Origin: JBEAOO01 sp041164825
GTDB taxonomy: Bacteria; Pseudomonadota; Gammaproteobacteria; Burkholderiales; Burkholderiaceae_C
Length of the DNA stretch: 23,570 nucleotides
Reading direction: 5' to 3'
NCBI GenBank assembly: GCA_041164825.1
Contig: JBEAOO010000208.1
Span: forward strand, 1 to 23,570
Below are positions 1-6,846 of the stretch, one piece after another. A program made the translations under genes and the position numbers. Every line of letters begins with the position of its first letter. Positions within the stretch are counted from its first letter, which is position 1. The notes under the pieces were generated by a model. It did no database searches, was not told the DNA's origin, and saw only the letters and a list, made by a program, of their open reading frames with translations.

Positions 1-171
1 CCGAGCGTGATGATGGCCAAGGAGTGCGTGAACCGCGCGTTCGAGAGCAGCCTCAACGAAGGCATGCTGTTCGAGCGCCGCGCCTTCCACTCGCTGTTTG
101 CCACCGAAGACCAAAAAGAAGGCATGGACGCCTTCGTCAACAAGCGCAAGGCGGCGTTCAAACACCGCTGA
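1..171 (+). CDS. Enoyl-CoA hydratase, C-terminal fragment (5' end outside window)
   Basis: The first 56 codons of the window are open in frame 1 and end in TGA at 169-171. The peptide (FERRAFHSLFATEDQKEGMDAF, split here as FERRAFHSLF and ATEDQKEGMDAF, then VNKRKAAFKHR) is the characteristic C-terminal helix of crotonase-fold enoyl-CoA hydratases, which hydrate trans-2-enoyl-CoA in fatty-acid or aromatic-CoA degradation. The catalytic Glu residues lie upstream of the window, so the exact substrate class cannot be judged. It runs towards the convergent P450 gene and is separated from it by about 495 bp of repeat-rich DNA. Family assignment is fairly safe; the specific role is not. Confidence 0.8.
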   Translation, partial: PSVMMAKECVNRAFESSLNEGMLFERRAFHSLFATEDQKEGMDAFVNKRKAAFKHR

Positions 172-209
172 AGCTCAGACCTGACGCACCCGCTGGCCGA
201 ACGGGTGCT

Positions 210-224
210 CAGGCAGTTTGCCTG
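210..224. terminator. Short hairpin after hydratase gene, possible weak terminator
   Basis: CAGGCA, a three-base loop and TGCCTG form a perfect 6-bp stem 38 bp after the hydratase stop codon. There is no T-run after it, so a role as an intrinsic terminator is only a guess. Confidence 0.25.
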
Positions 225-274
225 TGGGAATGGCTGCTGGGGTGATGCTGCTTTGCGTTCAAAGATCGGCGCGA

Positions 275-482
275 GGTCGGCGATGGGCCGAGGCAATTTG
301 CTCCGTGTCCCCCGGACCCGCTGCGCGGCCCGGCGCGCGTCAAGGTAGTTGTCGCCTGAGTCACGCAGCTTTCTGCTGAGTATGTTGAACGTTGGCAGCC
401 ATGTTCACGACCGCATCGTGCTCCGGGTTGAGGGGGCCCCTCCTCCTTTACCTCCGCAAATTGCCTCGGCCCATCACCGACC
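275..482. repeat. 208-bp inverted-repeat unit with 27-bp arms
   Basis: Positions 275-301 and 456-482 are inverted copies of each other with one mismatch in 27 (281 against 476); 282-301 and 456-475 match perfectly over 20 bp. The arms enclose 154 bp with no recognisable gene. The core contains an 11-bp palindrome AGGGGGCCCCT at 431-441. No clear direct duplication flanks the unit. It could be a miniature element, a dispersed palindromic repeat or a structured RNA; the sequence alone does not decide. Confidence 0.7.
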
Positions 483-531
483 CCACCAGCACCGCGGTGT
501 GCGTAGACGCCGCATGCCACCGCCGGTTCAG

Positions 532-621
532 GGAGCGTTGTGCCGCATTCGCTTGGCGCAGGGGGAGCCGGCCGCAGGACGGCGGAGGACACGGAGCAAA
601 GCGAATGCGGCACAGCGCTCC
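532..621. repeat. 90-bp inverted-repeat unit with 23-bp arms
   Basis: Positions 532-554 and 599-621 are inverted copies with one mismatch in 23, around a 44-bp GC-rich centre. The unit begins 45 bp beyond the P450 stop codon and lies between convergent genes, so it could end transcription from either side, but it lacks a T-run. The right half (about 563-600) resembles the reverse complement of 297-334 in the neighbouring unit, including 14 identical bases. Both units therefore probably belong to one repeat family. Confidence 0.7.
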
Positions 622-666
622 GCGCACCAGCTTCCGCGCGCGACGACCCCCGCTGAAGCCGCAGCC

Positions 667-1917
667 TCAGCCTGCTCGAACGTTCAGCTGCACCAGCCCG
701 CGATACACCGGGTTCGGCGCCCACGCGGGCGTGGTGTCCATCAGCCGCAAATCCGGCCAGCGCTGCAGCATTTGCGTGAACACGGTCTGCGCTTCGAGCA
801 GCGACAGACTGGCGCCGATGCACACATGTGGGCCACTGCCAAAGGCCAGCAGACCGGGCTTGTCGCGTGTCAGGTCGAGCACATCAGGCGCGCTGTGGCG
901 GGCCGGGTCGCGGTTGGCGGCGCCAATCAGCGCCACCACCAATTCGCCTCGGCGCAGCGTGTGGCCGTGCCACTCGAAGTCGGTCGCCACGCGGCGGCCG
1001 GTGTATTGCACGGGGGCTTCAAAGCGCAGCAACTCGCGCACCGCATTCGGCAACAGCGCCGGTTCATCTTGCAACTGCTGCCACGCGCCAGGTGTGCTGA
1101 GCAGTGCCCACAGGCCGTTGCCCAGCAGGTTGCGCGTGGTCTCGTGGCCGGCGAACAGCAGCATCGCGCACTGCGCCAGCAGCTCGGGGCCCGCGTCGAT
1201 CTCGCCCGCGTCCACCGCCTGCAACAAGCGGCCCACCAGGTCGTCGCGCGGCGGTTGGCCGCGGCGCTGCTGCAACTGCTGCTCAAAGTAACGCGCCATG
1301 CCCAAGAGGCCGGCTTGCGCGCGGCGGGCCAAGGCCAGCGTGGGTTGCGGTGCGCCAATGAAGTGGGCGAGGTCGTCGCTCCAGGTGATGAACTGCGGCT
1401 GCAGGGCGTCGCCCTCGGCCACGCCCATCAAGCGCGCAATCACTTCGGCGGGCAGCGGCCGCGCGAGCGCAGCCATCGCGTCAAAGCCTTGCTCGGGTGA
1501 GGTGATGGCATCCAGCCGCCGCGTCACCATGGCCTCGATCTGTGGCGCCAGCGCCTGGATCGTGTCCGCGCGAAAGCCTGCGTTCATCACCCGCCGCAGC
1601 CGTGGGTGCTCGGGCGCGTCAACAAACAACATCGCGCGTGCAAACAGCTCTTGGAAGCCTTTGAGCTCCTGGCGCGCCGTGTCGTCTTGCATCACCCAAC
1701 CGCCGGTGCGCTGGGCCGACAAGCGTGGGTCGCGCAGCGCGGCCTCCACGTCGGCGTGGTGGCTCAGCACCCAGGCACCGCCGAAAAAGGCCGGGCGCCA
1801 GTGCAGCCGCCCCGCCTCGCGCCAGGCGCGGTAGCGGGGGTAGGGGTTCTGCACAAACGCGGCGTCCAGCGGGGCGTTCAAGCCCTCGTCAGTTGCCGGT
1901 GCGAGCACGGCGCTCAT
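667..1917 (-). CDS. Cytochrome P450 in the biotin operon (BioI-like position)
   Basis: A 416-residue soluble bacterial cytochrome P450. The oxygen-activating I-helix motif AGHETT is at residues 256-261, the K-helix ExxR at E295-R298, and the haem loop FGSGPHVCIG at 359-368 with C366 as the iron ligand. There is no signal peptide or membrane anchor. The start ATG (1917-1915) is 6 bp after the bioB stop, so it is almost certainly translated from the bio transcript. In Bacillus subtilis the operon order bioA-F-D-B-I places a P450 (BioI, which oxidatively cleaves acyl-ACP to pimeloyl-ACP) at exactly this point. By context this enzyme may have a similar job, but that is inference; it could equally oxidise an unrelated substrate. 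No ferredoxin or reductase gene is adjacent, so electron partners must come from elsewhere. Confidence 0.95.
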   Translation of the reverse strand: MSAVLAPATDEGLNAPLDAAFVQNPYPRYRAWREAGRLHWRPAFFGGAWVLSHHADVEAALRDPRLSAQRTGGWVMQDDTARQELKGFQELFARAMLFVDAPEHPRLRRVMNAGFRADTIQALAPQIEAMVTRRLDAITSPEQGFDAMAALARPLPAEVIARLMGVAEGDALQPQFITWSDDLAHFIGAPQPTLALARRAQAGLLGMARYFEQQLQQRRGQPPRDDLVGRLLQAVDAGEIDAGPELLAQCAMLLFAGHETTRNLLGNGLWALLSTPGAWQQLQDEPALLPNAVRELLRFEAPVQYTGRRVATDFEWHGHTLRRGELVVALIGAANRDPARHSAPDVLDLTRDKPGLLAFGSGPHVCIGASLSLLEAQTVFTQMLQRWPDLRLMDTTPAWAPNPVYRGLVQLNVRAG

Positions 1918-1923
1918 CGCAGC

Positions 1924-2925
1924 TCAGCCGCCGGCCTTCAGGCCCAGGCGCGCAAACAGCGCGCGGTCTTTCTCGGCCTGCGGGTTGCTGGTGGTGAGCA
2001 GGCGGTCGCCGTAAAAAATGGAGTTGGCGCCCGCTGCAAAACACAGGGCCTGCAGCGCTTCGTCCATCTGCTCGCGGCCGGCCGAGAGGCGCACCATCGT
2101 GGTCGGCATGGTGATGCGCGCGGCGGCAATGGTGCGCACGAACTCGAACGGGTCGATCGGCTCGGTGCCTTCCATCGGCGTGCCGGGCACGGCCACCAGG
2201 TTGTTGATGGGCACCGACTCGGGATACGGGTCGAGGTTGGCCAATTGCGCCAGCAGGCCGGCGCGCTGGGTGCGCGTTTCGCCCAGGCCGACGATGCCGC
2301 CGCAGCAGACGTTGATGCCGGCGTCGCGCACATTGTTGAGCGTGTCGAGGCGGTCTTGATACGTGCGGGTGTTGATGATGTTGCCGTAATGGCTGGGGTC
2401 GCTGTCGAGGTTGTGGTTGTAGTAGTCGAGGCCCGCATCCTTGAGCGCCGTGGCTTGCTGCGGCTCGAGCATGCCGAGCGTCATGCAGGTTTCCAGGCCG
2501 AGCGCGCGCACGCCGCGCACCATCTGCGTCACGGCGTCCATGTCGCGCTCCTTGGGGCTGCGCCACGCAGCACCCATGCAGAAGCGGCTGGCGCCTTGGT
2601 CTTTGGCGGCTTGTGCAGCTTCCAGCACCTCGGCGATGGGCATCAGCTTGCTGGCCTCCATGCCGGTGTCGTGGTGGGCCGATTGCGGGCAGTAGCCGCA
2701 GTCTTCGGCGCAGCCACCGGTCTTGATGGAGAGCAGCGTGGACAGCTGCACCGCGTTGGCATCAAAGTGCTCACGGTGCACTTGTTGGGCGCGGAACAGC
2801 AGGTCCATGAAGGGCAGGTCAAACAGCGCTTCGACGGCGGCCACGGACCAACGTTCGTTCGTCGGCGTGGGCGCGGCGGGCTTGCTGCGCAGGCTGGCCA
2901 CGGGGATGCTGGCGATCACGGTCAT
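1924..2925 (-). CDS. bioB: Biotin synthase
   Basis: Radical-SAM enzyme that inserts sulfur into dethiobiotin, the last step of biotin synthesis. The [4Fe-4S] cluster motif CAEDCGYC has its cysteines at residues 72, 76 and 79 of a 333-residue protein. Downstream YNHNLDS and the VPINNLV segment are typical of BioB. The chosen start is ATG at 2925-2923, because GAAGGA lies about 8 bases upstream; an in-frame TTG at 2940 would add five residues (MKDTP) but is less well placed. It begins 27 bp after the bioD stop and ends 6 bp before the P450 start, inside the lysS-bio operon. Confidence 0.97.
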   Translation of the reverse strand: MTVIASIPVASLRSKPAAPTPTNERWSVAAVEALFDLPFMDLLFRAQQVHREHFDANAVQLSTLLSIKTGGCAEDCGYCPQSAHHDTGMEASKLMPIAEVLEAAQAAKDQGASRFCMGAAWRSPKERDMDAVTQMVRGVRALGLETCMTLGMLEPQQATALKDAGLDYYNHNLDSDPSHYGNIINTRTYQDRLDTLNNVRDAGINVCCGGIVGLGETRTQRAGLLAQLANLDPYPESVPINNLVAVPGTPMEGTEPIDPFEFVRTIAAARITMPTTMVRLSAGREQMDEALQALCFAAGANSIFYGDRLLTTSNPQAEKDRALFARLGLKAGG

Positions 2926-2952
2926 GGGGGTGTCCTTCAAGGTTGGCGCAGG

Positions 2953-3651
2953 TCAGTGCGCTGGATTCAGGGTCAGGGCGGTGCGCAACGCGGCCTCGTC
3001 GAGGTGGGGTGCGATGGCGGCCGCCGAGGCGTCGGGCAGCCAGGGCACCAGGCCCAGGCAGGGCGCGGGCGCCAGGGCCTCGCGCAAGGTGTCGATGTTG
3101 GCGTCGCGGTGGGCGAAGTGCGGGTCGATGGCATTGCCCACCCAGCCAGCCAGGCGCAGGCCGCGCGCCCGGATGGCTTCGGCCGTGAGCAGCGCATGGC
3201 TGATGCAACCCAGGCGCAGGCCCACCACCAGCAGCACCGGCAGGCGGATCTCGCAAGCGAGGTCGGCGCTGTCCCAGCCCGGGGCGAGCGGCACGCGGAA
3301 GCCGCCCACGCCTTCGACCACCAACCAGTCGCACAGCGGGGCCAGGTGCATCGCGCCAATGCGCAGCTCGGCCGGGTCGATGGTGCGGCCTTCCAGCTGC
3401 GCGGCGATGTGCGGCGCGCAGGCGGTGTGAAACAGCGCAGGGCAAATCTCATCAGTCGTGAGCGGCAGGCTGCTCGCGGCCTGCAGCGCACTCACGTCGT
3501 CGTTGCGGCCGTCGGCATCGGTGCCGGCGGCCACGGGTTTGTAGCCGGCGCTGAGTGCACCGCCTTGGCCCAGCAGGTGCAGCAGCGCGGCGCTGATGCC
3601 GGTTTTGCCGACCTCGGTGTCGGTGCCGGTGACGAACACGCCGCCGATCAT
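2953..3651 (-). CDS. bioD: Dethiobiotin synthetase
   Basis: A 232-residue ATP-dependent carboxylase that closes the ureido ring of 7,8-diaminopelargonate to give dethiobiotin. The P-loop GTDTEVGKT is at residues 9-17 with K16 as the phosphate-binding Lys. KPVAAG (substrate-binding Lys region), the EGVGG motif and a full-length C-terminal domain follow. The start ATG (3651-3649) overlaps the bioF TGA by 4 bp (ATGA), the usual sign of translational coupling. A much longer upstream extension of this reading frame runs through bioF and is an artefact of high GC. Confidence 0.96.
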   Translation of the reverse strand: MIGGVFVTGTDTEVGKTGISAALLHLLGQGGALSAGYKPVAAGTDADGRNDDVSALQAASSLPLTTDEICPALFHTACAPHIAAQLEGRTIDPAELRIGAMHLAPLCDWLVVEGVGGFRVPLAPGWDSADLACEIRLPVLLVVGLRLGCISHALLTAEAIRARGLRLAGWVGNAIDPHFAHRDANIDTLREALAPAPCLGLVPWLPDASAAAIAPHLDEAALRTALTLNPAH

Positions 3652-4895
3652 GCGGGCACCTCTTGTTTGTTCGGATGCTGGCTCACGTGCTGAGCCAGCA
3701 CGGCCAACAACTGCGCCACATCGGCCAGCGTGTGTGAGGCGCTGAGCGTGAAGCGCAGCCGCGCCGTGCCCACCGGCACCGTGGGCGGGCGGATGGCGGG
3801 CACCCAGAGGCCTGCGGCTTCCAGCGCCGCCGAGAGCGCCAGCGCCGCCGCGTTGTCGCCCACGATCAGCGGCTGAATGGCGGAGGCCGATTCGGCGAGT
3901 TGCCAACCGCAGCGGGGGAACTGGGCAATCAGCGCTTGCAAGCCGCTGCGGAGTGCTGCGATCAACACCAGCAGGTGCGCGCGGCGCGCAGCGCCTTCGG
4001 GCCCGGCGATCAGCGCCAGGCTGGCGCTCACCGCGTGAGCCAGTGCGGGCGGTGAGGCGGTGGTGTAGATGTAGGGGCGGGCGGTTTGCACCAGGGCCGT
4101 GATCACCTCGGGGTGCGCGGCCACGAAGGCGCCACCCACGCCCGCGGCCTTGCCCAGCGTGCCCATCACGATCAGCCGCTCGCTGCGCAGCTTGAAGTGC
4201 GCCAGTGCGCCTTGGCCCTGCGCGCCGAGCACGCCAAAGCCGTGGGCATCGTCGAGCACCAGCCAGGCGTCGTGCGCCTCGGCCAGGGCCAGCAGCGCGG
4301 GCACGTCGGCCAGATCGCCGTCCATGCTGAACACGGTGTCGCTGACGATGAGCTTGAGCGGCGTGCCGCAGGCTTGCAGTTGCCGCGCCAGCACGTCGAG
4401 CTTGCCGTGGGCGTAGCGCTGCAGCGTGGCTTTGCTGAGCAGCGCGCCGTCCACCAGCGAGGCGTGGTTGAGCTTGTCGGCGAACAGCGTGGTTTGGGCA
4501 TCGCCCAGCGCAGTCAGCAGCGCCAGGTTGGCCAGGTAGCCGGTGCAAAACGTGAGCGCTTGCGCGCAGGGAATGTGCGGGGCGAACCACTGGGCCAGCG
4601 TGTCTTCGAGCGCGGCGTGGGCCGCGTGGTGGCCGCTGACGAGGTGCGAGGCGCCGCTGCCGCTGCCGTGCAGGCGTGCGCCTTCGGCCAGCGCGTGGGC
4701 CAGCGCGGGGTGGGCGGCGAGGCCCAGGTAGTCGTTGCTGCAAAAGGCCAGCAACTCGCGCGTGTCGCCTGCATCCGCGCCTGGCGCACTCACCCGCACC
4801 CGCGTGCCGCAGGGGCTGTGGCTGGTGCGGCGCTGGCGCTTGAGGCCGGCAGCTTCGCGCTCAAGCCGTTGGCGGTTCAGGTGCGCGAGCAGCAT
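3648..4895 (-). CDS. bioF: 8-amino-7-oxononanoate synthase
   Basis: A 415-residue PLP enzyme of the alpha-oxoamine synthase family that condenses pimeloyl-ACP (or -CoA) with L-alanine. Family signatures are visible: SNDYLGL near residue 53, the HGSGSGASH glycine/serine loop at about 76-84, LDDAHGFG at 214-221 (D216 pairs with the PLP ring nitrogen) and GTLGKA with K249 as the Schiff-base Lys. The start ATG at 4895-4893 lies 35 bp inside the end of bioA. The N-terminal sequence (LNRQRLEREAAGLKRQRR) fits the family well, so the overlap looks real. No strong Shine-Dalgarno is seen, which suggests translation depends on bioA. Confidence 0.96.
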   Translation of the reverse strand: MLLAHLNRQRLEREAAGLKRQRRTSHSPCGTRVRVSAPGADAGDTRELLAFCSNDYLGLAAHPALAHALAEGARLHGSGSGASHLVSGHHAAHAALEDTLAQWFAPHIPCAQALTFCTGYLANLALLTALGDAQTTLFADKLNHASLVDGALLSKATLQRYAHGKLDVLARQLQACGTPLKLIVSDTVFSMDGDLADVPALLALAEAHDAWLVLDDAHGFGVLGAQGQGALAHFKLRSERLIVMGTLGKAAGVGGAFVAAHPEVITALVQTARPYIYTTASPPALAHAVSASLALIAGPEGAARRAHLLVLIAALRSGLQALIAQFPRCGWQLAESASAIQPLIVGDNAAALALSAALEAAGLWVPAIRPPTVPVGTARLRFTLSASHTLADVAQLLAVLAQHVSQHPNKQEVPA

Positions 4896-6258
4896 CGTCG
4901 GCGTCAGCGATTTGCGCCGTCACGTCGTTGAGGGTGGCGATCACCTGCGCGCCCAGCCACTGAGCCAGTTCGGGCGTCAGCACATACGGCGGCATCAGGT
5001 AAATCGTGCGGCCGATCGGGCGGATCAGCAGTTCGCGCGCGCGCCCGGCGAGGTGGAAACGCTCGGCAAAGCGCGCGCCGGCCACGTCCTCGCGCACATC
5101 AAACGCCCACACCATGCCGAGCTGGCGCGGGTGCTCGATGCGTGGGTCGTGCCAGAGCGGCGCCAGGGCCTCGCTCAGCCACGCCGCTTGCTCGCGGTTG
5201 CGCGCCAGCACGTTGCCCTGCTCAAAGCGGCGCAACACCTCCAGCGCCGCGGCGCAGGCCAGCGCATTGCCGGTGTAGGAGTGCGAGTGCAAGAAGCCGC
5301 GCGCCACGTCGTCGTCCAAAAACGCGTTGTAGATGGCGTCGCGCGAGAGCACGAGCGAGAGCGGCAGCGTGCCGCCGCTGATGCCCTTGGACAGCGTCAG
5401 CAGGTCGGGCCACATGGGCGCCTCGCCCGGCAACGCGGCCTGCTCAAACGCAAAGAAAGTGCCAGTGCGGCCGCAGCCCACGGCAATCTCGTCGGCGATC
5501 AGGTGCACCTCAAAGCGGTCGCACAGCGCCCGCACCGCACGCAGGTAGGCCGGGTCGTGCAAGCCCATGCCGGTGGCGCCTTGGATCAGCGGCTCCATGA
5601 TGAGCGCGGCGATCTGACCGTGGCGCTGCGTGAACAAGGTTTCGAGTTCGGCCGCGGCGCGCAGCGCCACATCGGCGGCGGTCTCGCCGGCCAGGGCTTG
5701 CCGCGCGTCGGGCGACATCACCTGGTGCGCGTGCAGCAGCAGCGGGTCGTAGGCGTCGCGGAACACGGCGACATCGGTGACCGCGAGCGCGCCCAGCGTT
5801 TCGCCGTGGTAGCCGTTGCGCAGGCAGACAAACTCGCGCTTCTCGCCCCGGCCCACATTGCGCCAGTGGTGGAAGCTCATCTTCAGCGCGATCTCGACCG
5901 CCGAGGCGCCGTCGCTGGCAAAGAAACAGTGGCCGAGCACCCCGCCCGTGAGCGCGCTCAGGCGCTCGGCCAACTCGACCGCCGGCGCGTGCGTGCAGCC
6001 GGCCAGCATCACGTGCGGCAGGGTGTGCAGCTGGGCCGAGATGGCCTCGCGCAGGCCGGCGTCGGAATGCCCAAACAGGTTGACCCACCAGGAGCTGGTG
6101 GCGTCGAAGTAGCGGGCGCCTTGGTGGTCGATCAGCCACGGGCCCTCACCGCGCGCGATGGGCAGCGGCGGCACCACGGCCGCGCGTTGCATCTGCGTGC
6201 AGGGGTGCCACACCGCCTTCAGGCTGCGCTGCTGCCAGGTCGCGTTGGCGTCGCTCAT
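4861..6258 (-). CDS. bioA: Adenosylmethionine-8-amino-7-oxononanoate transaminase
   Basis: A 465-residue class III PLP aminotransferase that converts KAPA to 7,8-diaminopelargonate with S-adenosylmethionine as amino donor. WHPCTQM (residues 17-23) and SSWWVNLFGH (55-64) are BioA-specific substrate-site segments. NGYHGET (148-154), DEIAVGCGRTG from D256 and LTLSKGISGG with K291 complete the active site. It starts at ATG 6258-6256, overlapping the TGA of the upstream flavoprotein gene by 3 bp within ATGA. Its last 35 bp overlap bioF. The C-terminal tail (DDAARAPEPPTA) is a low-complexity extension. Confidence 0.97.
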   Translation of the reverse strand: MSDANATWQQRSLKAVWHPCTQMQRAAVVPPLPIARGEGPWLIDHQGARYFDATSSWWVNLFGHSDAGLREAISAQLHTLPHVMLAGCTHAPAVELAERLSALTGGVLGHCFFASDGASAVEIALKMSFHHWRNVGRGEKREFVCLRNGYHGETLGALAVTDVAVFRDAYDPLLLHAHQVMSPDARQALAGETAADVALRAAAELETLFTQRHGQIAALIMEPLIQGATGMGLHDPAYLRAVRALCDRFEVHLIADEIAVGCGRTGTFFAFEQAALPGEAPMWPDLLTLSKGISGGTLPLSLVLSRDAIYNAFLDDDVARGFLHSHSYTGNALACAAALEVLRRFEQGNVLARNREQAAWLSEALAPLWHDPRIEHPRQLGMVWAFDVREDVAGARFAERFHLAGRARELLIRPIGRTIYLMPPYVLTPELAQWLGAQVIATLNDVTAQIADADDAARAPEPPTA

Positions 6259-6842
6259 GGCTGCACCCAACGTGGCGCTTCGCCTTCGTTGAAGAAGGCG
6301 CGGCGGTGGCCGTCGCGGTGCAGTTCCAGCCAATCCATCGCGGCCACGCGGGCGCACACAACCGAGAAATAAGCGCGGTCGCTGCTGCCGGCGCGCGGTG
6401 GCTCGTGCGGGCCGGGCAGGGGGGTACCGGGCGGCACGGGCGCCAAATAATCCTGCGCGCCCGGGCTCAGGCTGAGCTTGGCCCAGCGCGAGGTGGCGGC
6501 CAGGCCCGACATCTCCAGCGACAGCTGCAGCCGCAGCCGCAGCTGCCAGCCCAGCTCGCGCGACCACATCACAAACGTGCCCTGCGGCGTGCCCACCAAC
6601 TGGCGGATCTTGGCGGCGCGCTCGTCCGAATAAAAGAACAGCTGCTTTTGCCGCACGTCCACCTCGCGCAGCACCACGGTGCGCGCGTCGGGCCAGGGCT
6701 GGTGCGGGTCGCTCTTGTCCAGGGTGGACAGCACGGGCGTGCGCCACGCATGCGCTTTGTCGCCCACGGCAGCGGCCAGTTGCTGCCAGATGGCGGCCTC
6801 AATGGCGGGCAGCTGATCGAGCCGCGCTTGCGGGGCCGTCAC
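6255..6842 (-). CDS. PNPOx-like FMN-binding split-barrel protein
   Basis: A 195-residue protein of the pyridoxamine 5'-phosphate oxidase-like family, closest by pattern to the Alr4036/Pyridox_oxase_2 type. Segments supporting this are ARTVVLREVDV (about 53-63), LFFYSDERAAKIRQL (about 68-82) and the QLRLRLQLSL strand, which together form the FMN-binding split barrel; the C-terminal WLELHRDGHRRAFF is also typical. Start is GTG at 6842-6840 with GAGG about 9 bases upstream; no ATG is available. It begins 4 bp after lysS and its stop overlaps the bioA start, so it belongs to the operon. Since BioA and BioF need PLP, a link to B6 metabolism is tempting. However, this subfamily has no established reaction and may be a general flavin reductase. 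Confidence 0.8.
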   Translation of the reverse strand: MTAPQARLDQLPAIEAAIWQQLAAAVGDKAHAWRTPVLSTLDKSDPHQPWPDARTVVLREVDVRQKQLFFYSDERAAKIRQLVGTPQGTFVMWSRELGWQLRLRLQLSLEMSGLAATSRWAKLSLSPGAQDYLAPVPPGTPLPGPHEPPRAGSSDRAYFSVVCARVAAMDWLELHRDGHRRAFFNEGEAPRWVQP

Positions 6843-6846
6843 GCGT

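Larger units (their letters stand above)
172..666. other. Repeat-rich intergenic region between convergent genes
   Basis: About 495 bp lie between the stop of the hydratase gene and the stop of the P450 gene, which face each other. I see no convincing gene: the long open frames here continue antisense into the P450 gene and have low-complexity Arg/Ala/Gln-rich translations. What it does hold is structure: a short hairpin at 210-224, a 208-bp inverted-repeat unit at 275-482 and a 90-bp inverted-repeat unit at 532-621. There is also a shared 14-bp inverted match between the two units (297-310 and 587-600). Confidence 0.7.

Noticed and set aside
349..1500. A 383-codon plus-strand open frame over the intergenic gap and P450
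   Set aside because: Composition is typical of an antisense frame and most of it lies opposite the P450 gene.
2926..2940. TTG start for bioB five codons upstream
   Set aside because: The GAAGGA ribosome site is correctly placed for the ATG at 2925 and would be inside the gene if TTG were used.
1606..3693. A 695-codon plus-strand open frame across bioB and bioD
   Set aside because: It is antisense to well-supported bioD, bioB and P450 genes; its translation is low-complexity (His, Gln, Ala, Gly, Val) with no domain. High GC creates such frames.
4735..6372. A 545-codon plus-strand open frame opposite bioA
   Set aside because: Antisense to bioA, which has a complete active site; no recognisable motifs.
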